From assembly GCF_032854445.1 (NCBI RefSeq), contig NC_088297.1:9041375-9105374 (forward strand): a DNA stretch of 64,000 bases. The letters are read 5' to 3'. The notes under the pieces are model-generated. The model made no database searches and was not told where the DNA came from. It worked only from the letters and a program-made list of their open reading frames with translations. The DNA comes from Liolophura sinensis. Lineage: Eukaryota > Mollusca > Polyplacophora > Chitonida > Chitonidae. A program made the position numbers and the translations under genes. Below are positions 26,393 through 38,004 of the stretch, piece by piece; positions within the stretch are counted from its first letter, which is position 1; the number at the start of each line of letters is the position of its first letter.

Positions 26393-27045
26393 CATTTTTA
26401 TCGTACATTTGTCACTATTACCGTATCAATGTCCTACATGTACGGCATCTGTGTAAAACTGGGCCCAGATTCACAAAGCGGCATACGACATTTTTACCGT
26501 ACATTCGTCACTATACCGTACCACTGTTCTACATGTACGGCATCTGTGTACAAACTGGGCCCAGATTCACAAAGTGGCGTATATATTTACCCTACATTCG
26601 TCACTATTACCGTACCACTCTCCTAAATGTACGGCATCTGTGTAACACTGGGCCCAGATTCACAAAGCGGCGTACGACATTTTTATCGTACATTTGTCAC
26701 TATTACCGTATCAATGTCCTACATGTACGGCATCTGTGTAAAACTGGGCCCAGATTCACAAAGCGGCATACGACATTTTTACCGTACATTCGTCACTATA
26801 CCGTACCACTGTTCTACATGTACGGCATCTGTGTACAAACTGGGCCCAGATTCACAAAGTGGCGTATATATTTACCCTACATTCGTCACTATTACCGTAC
26901 CACTCTCCTAAATGTACGGCATCTGTGTAACACTGGGCCCAGATTCACAAAGCGGCGTACGACATTTTTATCGTACATTCGTCACTATTACCGTACCACT
27001 GTCCTACATGTACGGCATCTGTGTACAAACTGGGCCCAGATTCCC
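26390..27045. repeat. Tandem repeat, 7 copies of about 95 bp with a 285-bp higher-order unit
   Basis: Each unit has TACATGTACGGCATCTGTGT, then CTGGGCCCAGATTCACAAAG. Unit starts at about 26390, 26486, 26578, 26675, 26771, 26863 and 26960 show that copies 1-3 recur as copies 4-6 at an exact 285-base offset. The open frames across it are by-products of the repeat. It lies in the intron between V5 and V4. Confidence 0.85.
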
Positions 27046-27374
27046 GAAACTTAAATTAACACCACACTAGTGTTGTAAATAAATGAAAAATGCTGGTTCC
27101 AATATGGCTCAACTCTGGTTCTACTAAACGGATACACGAGGTCCATTCTTAGACATATTGGCTGTTGCAACAAATTCTATAATTAAGAAAATGGCATACT
27201 GAACAGACTCGATATCATGATCGACTCTACTTCCAACCACTGTACAAATATCTCAGCGGGGACACATGGCCTTACTCAAGAGTATACCTCGTCTTCGGGG
27301 ACACAAACCTTAACTTTCACTCATGAAAAGCACTTTCTAAAAATTTCTGGCAAAATCTGATTCGTCTGTGAAAA

Positions 27375-27601
27375 TTACTCCAATGCCGTTTTAGCTTTCG
27401 CAAATCGACTTCGAAGGGACGACGGAGGCAAATCTGTACTGATAAGCGGTCTGATTGTCATTTTCACGGCTAAGACGGCCTCCATTGCTTGGACCATGTC
27501 TTCCTCTGCCCAGTTGCGATAGAACGCCGGTCTCCCTAATGGGATCCCTTTACGTGCCGGGGGAACGTCATGCAAGGGAGATTCTTCACGTGTGGAACGA
27601 T
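27375..27601 (-). CDS. Variable terminal exon V4: degenerate Pipsqueak HTH
   Basis: The frame is open from about 27601 to a stop at 27375. The first half is a good Pipsqueak match (AFYRNWAEEDMVQAMEAVL). The centre is unusual: the SGK-AA stretch is replaced by AVKMTIRPLISTDLPPSS, and only SSL-R-AKAK at the end is recognisable. No gap is needed to align it with V3, so this is substitution rather than a frameshift. The acceptor is weak. A TGTAG gives the phase-1 entry used here, while a CAG 12 bases upstream would enter in phase 0. It may be a decaying exon or one with altered binding. No premature stop is seen. Confidence 0.5.
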
Positions 27602-27989
27602 CTACATGCTGCGTAACATATGATGGCGATTAATTGTTTTATCGTTAATACACATGAGGAACAATCATACTGTGCCTTCCTGCAGTTACCGTAAGGAATT
27701 GTTACTTAGGACGGACAAAGACACAACCTTAACACACCCCATCTCGCCTCACATGGGGAAAAGCCTATTGTACAAAATGCTGTGTGCGTGGTGTATGTAC
27801 AGCGTCCCGTTATGGCCTTAAAAGGACTTTTCATAAAAAAAAAAAATAAATAATAATAATAATAATAAAAATATAAAAAAAATAAATAAATAAACACTTT
27901 AAGCTGTGATTAATTTTCTTCCTGAGGATCATTTTCTCTTTAGCAACGGGTGCATGTCTCAAGGTTACTGCATTAAGAGGTTCTGATAT

Positions 27990-28098
27990 ATCACGATTTC
28001 CCGGGCTCTTCCCAGGTTTCCCCCCACCATAACGCTGGCAGCCATCATATAAATGAAACAGTCTTAAATACGGCGTAAAACACCAATCAAATAAATTT
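27990..28098 (+). mobile_element. SINE fragment, plus orientation
   Basis: Body and tail of the tRNA-headed SINE (CCCGGGCTCTTCCCAGGTTT, then ACGGCGTAAAACACCAATCA and AATAAAT). The head is missing. It lies between V4 and V3. Confidence 0.7.
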
Positions 28099-28631
28099 AT
28101 CACAACTTCTTCCAAACTGAAGGAAATTTTTGGGCAACTTCTACGAGGCCTTCTAAGCATTAATGTACCGGCACGTAACTATACGAAGGTAAAATAGGCA
28201 TAACATCTCAACGGTAAAAGACCTTGAACCTTAGCCGTAGTAAATTGGAAGCTCTTGTGTTTCTTTCTTCAGAAATTTGAAATGGCGACAAGTTCGATGT
28301 TAACAATTCAAGTATACATACAAGCATCTTATCCGGTCAGCCGAGACAAACAAAATACTCGGATATATAGACATTTTCGTGGTCAATCACCGTCCAGGTG
28401 AAAGTTTGAAGCAATTCAACCAGAAGATGTAAACCACGATCAACCCCAAAGCTTATGAAGGACTTCCGCTTGATAGGATTATCCTCCTGATAACTTCACA
28501 TGGCATAAATCTGTTTCTGAATCTGTACCTCGGCGTCGCTTAGGTGAATCACAGAACAAACTGGAGAGTTACAAGATGCCATTAACAATATATTCACATT
28601 TGGTTTCCCAGCTGACAAGGACGAAGGGGGT

Positions 28632-28948
28632 TTACTTCGAGTTTTTCTCTGTCAGCCTAGCCTTCGCCACACGGTTCTGCACAGAGGATTTGGGCACTTT
28701 AAAGGCACGTGCTGCTTCGGAAACTTTCAACTTGCCCGACAAAACAGACTCCACGGCCTGAACCATGTCCTTTTCCGACCAGTTACGGTAAAAGGAAGGT
28801 CTATTGGAGGGCATAAGTGCATACAGACGATCAGAGGCCGCCGCGAAGTCATTGTTGGGGGCTTTGCTCTCACGTTCAGCTACACCAGGGTTAACAGACG
28901 AAGGACATTCGGACAGATTGCCTGGCGATTCCAGGTGGCGAAGAAAAA
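28632..28948 (-). CDS. Variable terminal exon V3: Pipsqueak HTH
   Basis: The acceptor TTCTCCATTGCAG precedes 28948; phase 1 entry, about 105 residues, then stop. The lead (about 50 residues) contains Ser, Pro and acidic residues and runs open in frame through to PSNRPSFYRNWSEKDM. The HTH reads VQAVESVLSGKLKVSEAARAF, then VPKSSVQNRVAKAR, keeping every landmark of the Pipsqueak domain. The in-frame ATG just before the domain would give only about 60 residues; the phase-1 acceptor further up is preferred because it matches the donor of constant exon 2. Role inferred: sequence-specific DNA binding in one protein isoform. Confidence 0.82.
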
Positions 28949-29482
28949 CTGCAATGGAGAATAAAATCTAGGCTTAGCGACCTTTAGATACCTTATGACC
29001 CTGAGTGTACATAAATAACTACCGTGCTTAGACACTCACATGGGGAAGAAACAGGAGTTAAATCCCTTAACAATGCGAAGTGACGACACTACACAAGACC
29101 AACCTAGGCTTATCTTTCAACCCGAACGAATTTCCATTTTGCTTTCTTAGATTAATACCGTGCATCTTTAAATGTCGGACTTGACGCTTATATTTACAGA
29201 CCCATCAGAAAACAAAAAACTTCCAGCTTGCAGGATAGAACACGACGCAATTCAGTTCAACCAATAATACCGCCTACAACAACAGAAGCTAAGCTTCCAT
29301 GTCCATTGCACAGTACCAAGCAGACAAAAATCTGGTATTGAAAGGTCTGAAGTTGGTTAGAACTGTCAAAGAAATTGTCCCAACGCACTGTCCCATTTGA
29401 TCTTGTACTGGACAGCAATGTTTGTATGAAGATCAGTGGTCAATCAACAGTTTTCACAACATAAAACACCAATCTGTGTATT

Positions 29483-29733
29483 CTATGGTTTCCCCGTCGA
29501 TTTCTTCTTTGCTACTCGATCCTGAACAGATGATCTGGGTACTCTGAATAGTTTAGCGGCCTGTGATGTTTTTAGTTTTCCTGACACAACGGCTTCAACT
29601 GCCAGATCCATATCTCTTTGTGACCAGTTACGGTAATACGCTGGTCTATTCGGGCGATCCAGTGTGAGGGTTTCGCCTTTAAAGGTAGTCAGTATATCAG
29701 AGAGGTCAGATGAGGTGGGGAAGTGGGCAGAAA
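29483..29733 (-). CDS. Variable terminal exon V2: Pipsqueak HTH
   Basis: The acceptor TTTTTCGTTGCAG precedes 29733; phase 1 entry, about 83 residues, then stop. A lead of about 30 residues precedes a Pipsqueak-type helix-turn-helix: YYRNWSQRDMDLAVEAV, SGKLKTSQAAKLF, then VPRSSVQDRVAKKK. The aromatic-RNW start, DM, GK, AA and VP-SS-R landmarks of the family are all present, so it should be able to bind DNA. The exon ends soon after a basic tail. Its closest neighbour is V3 (28632-28948), with the same RNWS-DM and SGKLK pattern, suggesting local duplication. Confidence 0.82.
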
Positions 29734-30397
29734 CTGCAACGAAAAACAAAATGGGGGCTTAGCCAGAATATCTTACTGGATAATCGCTATATGTGTTCAG
29801 GGAAGAGAATCGTTTTCATTAAAATCAGCTCAAATTTCTTTTATTTCTTCTTTTGGCCCTTTTGGTTAAAGACAAGAGGGAAATCCTGATTTCCCTGTGC
29901 ATGTGGTTAGAGTTTTCGTTTTTGTTAATCCGCACTTCAACCAGCTGTTACAGTGGACTCAATTGGCTCAAGAAAAATTGCGCATCATTAAAATATTTGA
30001 GAGTCGTTTCAATACATCCGTCTAAAAATCTGTTTTCTTGTGCATTTCTGGTCAAAAATCTCAGAAATTTGGAAGTAAATGTATCTTCCAGATCAGATCT
30101 GTACAATCTACTGCTCTGATTCATCCACAACTTGGTGGAGGTACACTGGAAGTACAAAGTAGGTACACTGGAGGTACAATATACATGTAGGCCGAGAGTC
30201 AATTCAGCATCCTTCCTTCTCTATACTACTGTGTTAAGCTAAGCAGATATTCACGCCAACTTTTTGTGTCTGACCTAAAAGGCATCTACATGAAGTACAT
30301 TATCTGATGTGAGCCCAAGATACATATATACATCTTTCATTCTGTGTGATCTATGTTAATCCATAATAAGAGGCCTTTTTGTACATAAGCTCAAGTC

Positions 30398-30545
30398 CTT
30401 TATTTATTTATTTGATTGGTGTTTTACGCCGTCCTCAAGAATATTCCACTTATACAACGGCGGCTAGCATTATGGTGGGAGGAAACCGGGCAAACCTCAC
30501 GGGAAACCCACGACCATCAACAGGTTGCTGGGAGACCTTCCCATG
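30398..30545 (-). mobile_element. SINE fragment, head missing
   Basis: Reverse-orientation tail (TTTATTTATTTATTTGATTG), core and GGTTGCTGGGAGACCTTCCC motif; the tRNA-like head is absent. It lies in the intron between V2 and V1. Confidence 0.78.
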
Positions 30546-31287
30546 CACTAAGGTCGGTTTTAAAGCTTTATTTATTTAATATTATGACTTAGTACATGCC
30601 ATGATTGTAGAAGGTGGATCCTTCAATGTGAATGATGAAGTACATGTAAATGTTTGCATTTTTATACATGTAAGTTTATATTATACCACTAATTAGGCTC
30701 ATCAACTAACATGTAAGGGACAGAATGAAGACATTCTAAGACTTCATAAAGTCAACTACATGCTGTAAGCCAAAGAAATTTATTTGTTTTACCCCTGTCT
30801 TTTTTTTTTTTGGTTTGGCTTTAGTAAGCACAACAGTACCCTATCCCACTTTATACTGTTTTATAGAAGGTATTTGATGCCAGCCATAATCCCTGGCAAA
30901 GCTCTTGTTCAACGATACATGGACTTGTACACAAGATGAGGACAAGAAAATTACACAATCGTCAGATTTTAACTGGTATATTATAAAGTTTTATTGGGCG
31001 ATATAATCAGTAAATTTAAAAACATATATTGGTAACAAGGGGGTTTCCTAATAATAACACACATCTACAACTTTACAACTGTGCTCACTCAGGCATAAAG
31101 CATTCTGGGCGTAATTTCCCCGTCTTGGTCTAAGTCTGTACATTTTCCTGCAGTTAAATGGCATTTTCATATACTCCACACACTGGACTAAAATTTTGCA
31201 ATGTTTTCACCATAAAACCTATGCATGTAAAAATTACTTCTCTACATAGGAATTGGATTATTGCTGAACAACAGGCAATAGCCAGAT

Positions 31288-31424
31288 TTATTTATTTGTT
31301 TGTTTCATTGGTGTTTTACGCAGCACTCAAAAATATTTCACTTATAGGACAGCGGCAAGCATTATGATGGGAGGAAACCGGGCACAGTCCGTGGGAAACC
31401 CACGACCATCCGCAGGTTCAATAG
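31288..31424 (-). mobile_element. SINE fragment, head missing
   Basis: Reverse-orientation tail, core (CTCAAAAATATTTCACTTAT) and CCACGACCATCCGCAGGTT motif, then it stops. Intronic between V2 and V1. Confidence 0.78.
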
Positions 31425-32096
31425 CCAGATACCTTTACAGTAACAAAACGCCGTAACCCTTATTTATCTTGTTAAATCAGCCCAGATCAAATATGGCACT
31501 AAAATTCTATAATTACCCTTTGCCAGGTAAATATCTTGAGACCAGATTTACCTCAGCTTTATAACTGCAATGTACACCACTGGCACTTGTATGTGTTTTA
31601 GCTACCAAACTAAACTAAGCTACCGTATGGAAGGATCAAGCATGAAATGGTCTGCATAAAATTCAACCAATGGCCTTAGATAACTAAGCAAAGAGGAATA
31701 CATGTGATTGTAAACTAAATGTAAAAAAAAAAAAAAAAAACAAAGTGTAAATTACTTTGGACAAAAAAAAGTCTGCAATAAAACAACAGACTGATATTCT
31801 ATATGGCATTCTGTAGTAAAAGATCCATATGATATGTCTTTGGTAAAGTTTGTAAAAGAATCCTGTGCTCAGTAAAAATCCGAGGTCACAGTCTTTACAA
31901 TGATATAAACTGTGAGTCCTGTAAAATGTAGATTTCCACAGCACTCAAGACAAGAGTGATTAACTGAATACCATGATTATCATATTGATACTACATAGCT
32001 ATTTTGTCTTAAGTGATACTTAAAACAGTCAGTCTTGTTTGGTAGAATTTGACCGAGCCTCCCAATGACTGACTGATTATGGTTTAATGCCACACC

Positions 32097-32200
32097 GGCA
32101 ATGTTTCAGCCATATTGGCAATGTTTCAGCCATATCGCCAATGTTTCAGCCATATCGGCAATGTTTCAGCCACATCAGCACTGTTTCAGCCATATCATGG
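32097..32200. repeat. 20-bp tandem repeat, 5 copies
   Basis: Five copies of GCAATGTTTCAGCCATATCG, mostly exact, directly after a GACTGACTGATTATGGTTTA motif that looks like part of another dispersed element. Downstream of V1 on the minus strand. Confidence 0.8.
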
Positions 32201-32821
32201 TGAAGTACTCCCAATGATCAATGCCAGTAACCTGCACTGATACTGCATACTTTGCATTTATTCAACATCATAAGAATCAGCAGTATGCCATAGTCATAAG
32301 CACTAAATCCATGTACCAAATCCTTCAGCAGTCTGGCGTTTAGCTGTAGGCTGCATGTACATTCGATTATAAGTGTAATATACCTCCATGTGTAGATACC
32401 TTTAACCTTCACAGGCCCTGCAATGCTAATGGTACTAAAGCCATCTTTCTTTGTCTTTACTGTTCTATCTAATCCTGCAGACTGCTGTGTGTATGGGCCG
32501 TTAATTGTAAGATAAGTCACACAATGAATCTCAGTGTACTGATATCTAATGTACCATGTATACAGGGACTCAGGTATAGCTTCAATGTTTCTATTTGGTG
32601 ACGCAGCTCAATGTCAGAAGTTAACTGTTTAGTTAACACAGATTCTTACTTTCTGACATGATAATTACAACGAACAGGCCAAGGTACCAACTGTCCACAG
32701 AATATACTGAGGGATAGCTCACCTCAAGCTTGCTATGCACTCAAGAATAAAATATTTCAGACATAAACTCTGCAAATGGTACAGCTTTTCTAGACAGCAC
32801 ACAACATGCTACGTCTACTCA

Positions 32822-33423
32822 TTATGAACTTTTGGACAAGTTCTGGGGTTCATCGCTGTACTCCTGAGCAGCATTACGCTGGGCGAGGGCAGCTGCTAGC
32901 TGGAGATTCAGAAAGTAATGGCGGTGCCGTGCACGCCTTCGCTCCACTGAAGCCTTCGCAAGCGCCTTCCGCTTGTCATTGTAGATGGCCTGGCTTTGGG
33001 AAAACACAGAAGAACTGCTCAGGGAAGCTGGATAGCCACGCTCTTTCAAAAACCGCTCCAAGAACGAACGAAAGTTTGAGAAAGACTCTGGGTCATAGTC
33101 ACAGCCATGGCGATTTTTGAGAATTGAAAAGAAGGAGACCAGGTAGCTGTCCAGTTCAGCGGGAGGGATTTCTTCTATGTTCCGGAAGTCCTGGTGATTT
33201 GCGGCTAGCCAGTTCTCCAGTTTACTGACTGCCCCGACCAAGTTCCCAACAGTCGTAGATGACTTGCTCTCAATGTTTGCAATGCGCGCTTTCACACTCC
33301 CGCTGGGCGCATTCCTTTTAGCAGGGACAGGTAACTGAGCTCTTCCCCTGGGCTGGACAGTGGCGTTTTCAAAGTTTTGCGGGAATGCTGGGGAGGAGAC
33401 CGATGTGGGTGGACACTCTGGAA
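32822..33423 (-). CDS. Variable terminal exon V1: Crypton-like N-terminal domain
   Basis: First variable unit after constant exon 2. The acceptor TTTCAG precedes 33423; it enters in phase 1 and ends in TAA after about 200 residues. A Pro/Ser-rich lead of about 43 residues is followed by the domain: KARIANIES, KLENWL, IEEIPPAELDSYL, then FRSFLERFLKERGYP and a final helix rich in K and R. The motif order resembles the SAM-like DNA-binding half of Crypton-type tyrosine recombinases (ZMYM2/QRICH1 type). No catalytic half follows. The C-terminal tail is longer than in the other units, has a basic cluster RRRARHRH, an Ala/Gln-rich helix, and ends EPQNLSKSS, a possible CtBP-binding motif of the PxNLS kind. 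An AATAAA lies on this strand at 32257-32262. Confidence 0.78.
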
Positions 33424-36005
33424 CTGAAACGAAATGTCGTTGGAGTTAACAGAATCGGACGTGAAGAAGGAATACAGGTTTGTAAGATTCAGGGACATGC
33501 ATCAGTGGGAAAGCGAAGAGACAGGCTGTAGGCTTGCTGGATCAGGGAGGAAAAATGACTATCTCTAGCATCGAGTGTAGATTATCATGGACAGTTGGTA
33601 ACCTGGGAAAAATAACCACACAAGGCACTAGCTGTTAAAGTGCTGATCACCTGCACATGGTTTTCGAGTAGAAACTTGAGACAATATGAAATATCACATG
33701 TCCTTATGTACCCTGTACATTTAAGTGAAAAGACAGTTTTGCTGACTTTTCACATAAAAGTTTACAGACATGTTAAGTTACTAGCAAGAATACAAGACTT
33801 ACATGTAGGCATTAAATGTCTTTTTTTTTCAGCCCAAATGACAGCCTGAATATGCGTGAAACGATTTGATTATCCATAAACTGTAGATGAAAGATAATCC
33901 ATAAATTGTACATACGAACAAATAAAGCACCTAGCTTTCCAACCACAAAAATTGTGTTTTAAGCTCAAACTGAATATTGGTTCGTAACTACGACGTGTAT
34001 GAATCCCCGAATAAGAATATGGTTGTCCAGCCTCTGATTTTACAGAGGACATTAAAAGATTTCAAGCTGTTTTTTTTCTATACAATACATTTTTTTTACA
34101 TTGCAGATGCCTCAAAGACTGCGCAACACTAGAAGTTCATAAAACTACTAAAACACTATATCTATTTAGTTTACTGAACACTATGTACAAAGTTACCTCC
34201 CCCTTGATACACTGGGGAAAATCGGGGCATTGAAAAGGTGAACTACATGTTCAGTATATCCATCCACTATCAACTACAGAAAAACAGTGCAAATTTGGTC
34301 TCCCTCTTTCACCCCTATTAACATGGGTGAGAGAAAAGATGAAATGTCCAGTAACCTTGGTCCAATATTATATAACATGGACATTAGGGACTTACCACTT
34401 TCTCCAAAGGGGTGTTTTAAAATCTACATATATCCATACAGTGGACAGAGTTTTATTCATATACGTACATGTGTGTAGATTTGTGACCTTCCGACATTGG
34501 TACAGGCGTTTCCGCTCAAAACGCTAAATTCTGCATCACAGAGAAGAACGAACAACATGAAACTAGCTCCACGGAATTTTTTCTCTTTTTTTTTGTTAAC
34601 TAAGCTTTATAGAACATACATAAATATGTTAGGCCTACATACATGTATATTGTACTATTTGGAGATGGCATTCACATCGTACCTATTCAGTATACTGAGG
34701 ACACACCGAGTTCTGAGTCGACAGGAACGAGTATAAGAAAACTTACTTACAACTTAATAACAGATGTGAGGAATCTATGTTGAAGATGAAGTACTAAATC
34801 AGTTTTAAGGTACAGGTACAAGCAATGTTTACCCTACACTGACTTTATTTGACAAATGTATCAATAAGACTACAAAAATTCAAGCATTAACAGCTAGATG
34901 TACTATTATGATAGATTGAGGCCAGATGGTCCCAGTACACAAGCAGAAAAGTGTATATGCCCCATCTTGCATACTGAGCAACAGTCATGTTCCTTCTATA
35001 AACTGTGTGATATCCACACATAAGAAAATAACAACTCCTGTTTTTTATGACAATAAAAATCTACGTGCAATATTCTTCATGCAAATTTAAAGATCTACTT
35101 CATGAAGCACCGAAGTTCATGTTTAATACTGTCTGCTCAATCATCAAATCCGAAGTTGAACATAGGAAGCGGAGACCACATAACATTCAGGGTGTTTTTC
35201 CCAAGTATATATAGCGGTACAATATATGCATAACATTTAATTGTGACAATATTACAAATATCACAAAGCATTTCTATCCTGATGAAAGGACTACAGAATT
35301 AATAATTTCATGTCCAATGCTTAAGAGTTATACAGAAATACGGAAGGAAAAAGTGAACACTCAAAATATTTCCAAATTTATTGAAGTGTACATATGGTGA
35401 ATTCTGTACAAATTAAAAACTATACAACATCAAACAGAAATGCTTTACCATAAAATAGCTTACACATACATTAATAATGAAGACCTACCACACGAATCAC
35501 TACACAGAAGGGCACAATCCTGTCTTATGATACGTCTCTCTGTACCAGCTGTCAATCATAACATCTCTGGAGTGATACTATCCACAAACTAGAGTACAGT
35601 GTAGCAACTCTATACATGTCAAAAAGTTGCCAAATACCTCCAATAATATTAACTAAGAACTGTGCTTAACTCTGAACACATCATGTATGCTATGCTGATT
35701 GACAACAGGTTTGAAGCTTAAGTGCATGGGTTCTGATGTAGTCGAAGAATCATATACCTATGAAATCGCATCACACATATGTACACGACAGAAGAAAAGC
35801 ATGAGGAATTCTAAAACTGCAATGTTGTACATTTACAATTCATGTAGATGTACAAAAACACCAATGAAAGCAATATTGATATAGAGTATGTATCATCATG
35901 TCTACAACCATTCAGTGTGTTCAGGAAAGAGTGTGTGGTGAGAAAATATTCTACGTTTGTGGTAAGAAAATGTAATCTCATAACTTACACAGTATATACA
36001 GTTCA

Positions 36006-36178
36006 TATGTACAAACTAACCAAGCCTGAAATTACAACCAATGCTCATGTATAAAACTAACCAAGCCTGAAATTACGACCAATGCTCATGTACAAAACTA
36101 ACCAAGCCTGAAATTACGACCAATGCTCATGTACAAAACTAACCAAGCCTGAAATTACGATCAATTCTCATGTATAAA
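36006..36178. repeat. 41-bp tandem repeat, 4 copies
   Basis: AACCAAGCCTGAAATTACGA recurs at 36018, 36059, 36100 and 36141. In the long intron between constant exon 2 and V1 of the left gene. Confidence 0.85.
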
Positions 36179-37718
36179 ATACAATATGATCTTCTTCTAC
36201 CCTGTAATGCTTATTTCATACTTTCATCAATATTTTTCTGTTTGAATCTGACACAACCAATAGATGTAGGCATCAAGGAAATCAGAGATGGGGTGATTTG
36301 GTGATTTTTCTCCATACATCTACAATGTCGATCTAGAAAATTGGAAAGGCCTTGTAGCAATTATTTTCTGTCTACTTCCACATTTATAGTACACCTCAAA
36401 GCTGATTGGTTTTTTTTTTTTTTTTTTTTTTGCTCCTCAGATGTATCAAGCCATGTGTAAATTTGTACACGAAATTTTGTATTGATCGTTTTCAGGCTTG
36501 GATTTCCATACAATGTGCAGTAGATAAATTCAAATATATGCAAAAATCTTTCTCCGATTGTTTTTAGTGTACATGTACCCAGCTCTACAACCTTTACACA
36601 CACCATCCATGTTTGTCTCATGATCTGTAAATAATTACACAGATCACATGTACATATCCATGCATCTATGAAAACAATAAATAAAAACCAATTTACAGGT
36701 GCAAATTAAATTCTTTAAAAATTTTGTGAGACAGAAAACATGACCAAGTGTCTTTATGTAGAACACATTCAAAATTGTATAAACATGTAACTGTATATGT
36801 AAAGGTTGAAGAAATCAGCAGAAGACACCAAACCATAATTCTGTTAATCAACAAAAAAAAACACAGTACATGGATCCAGTGGATGTTTGCATCAGATGCA
36901 CAGATCCACAGGTTCCCTAAATCCCACATGTCAGCCCTGGGCAGCCATGACATGTGAACACATGGACAATTGCAAAAAAATTTGAAGGTTTTGATAAAAA
37001 AAACCTTGCAACTGCACACAAAGAAAAATTTATAAAATGAAGCTTTTAAGTCTACAAATGAAAGAAATTGTTAAGAAAATTAATCTTTTTTATTGGTAAA
37101 CTGTCATCTTGATTCTTGTTAGTTTTAATACAGCTTGAGTTTGGGCACCACATACTTTCCAGAAGTAAAATGGTTCTGATAATACATTAGACATCTCAAA
37201 GTCACTTTCAAACCAACCCCCAAATTGGTATCATGTACATGTATGTTTTACCACTGCCTTTTTTTCAAATTTTGCCAAACATTATGAACAGAATGTGTGC
37301 ATGTCACAGCTTGCTTATCCAGAGCTGAAAATGGGAACACTTTGGGGTAATCCAGGCCACAATAAGAAAACACATGCAATGGGATAGGGAAGTGTAATTG
37401 AAAGGAATGCGAATTCTACACTGACTGTGTGCTTCAATGAGACATTTGGCTGAAATTCAGGTGTTTGACAGGAAATGCTCAGAATTCGTGTGCAGCAGTT
37501 TGAACGTGACATCACCTGTCTGCATGGCTGCTGATTAACAATGATCAAGTTTATCTTTATAAGCGATGAACGTTCATGTGCACTGGAATTTACAAATGTT
37601 ATCCAAATAATGACACTGTGTAACATGGTCATAGGGCCTACAAGGATTGCATGTATGTGTCACAGCTCCCACCTTTCAGTTAGACCTCTAATGGCCATCA
37701 GTCTGCGCTAATATTTCC

Positions 37719-38004
37719 CCTATGTCCTTATGTAAACAATGTACTTTGTCAGTAAAAAGGCTAAAAAGATTTCTAGTTTGAATTAGTGCTGTCTGTGTCA
37801 TTATGTAAACAATGTACTTCTGTCAGTAAAAAGGCTAAAAGGTTTCTAGTTTGAATTACTGGTGCCTATGTCATTATGTAAACAATGTACCTTTGTCAGT
37901 AAAAAGGTTCAAAAGATTTCTAATTTGAATTACTGCTGCCTATGTCATTATGTAAACAATGTACTTCTGTCAGTAAAAAGGTTTCTAGTTTGAATTACTG
38001 CTGA
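37719..38004. repeat. Tandem repeat, 4 copies of about 74 bp
   Basis: TTATGTAAACAATGTAC recurs at about 37729, 37803, 37876 and 37949, each followed by GTCAGTAAAAAGG and TTTCTAGTTTGAATT. The last copy is shortened. Confidence 0.85.

Noticed and set aside
26429-27054. Open frames of 65-173 codons
   Set aside because: Products of the 95-bp tandem array; the same peptide repeats and frames end at unit length changes.
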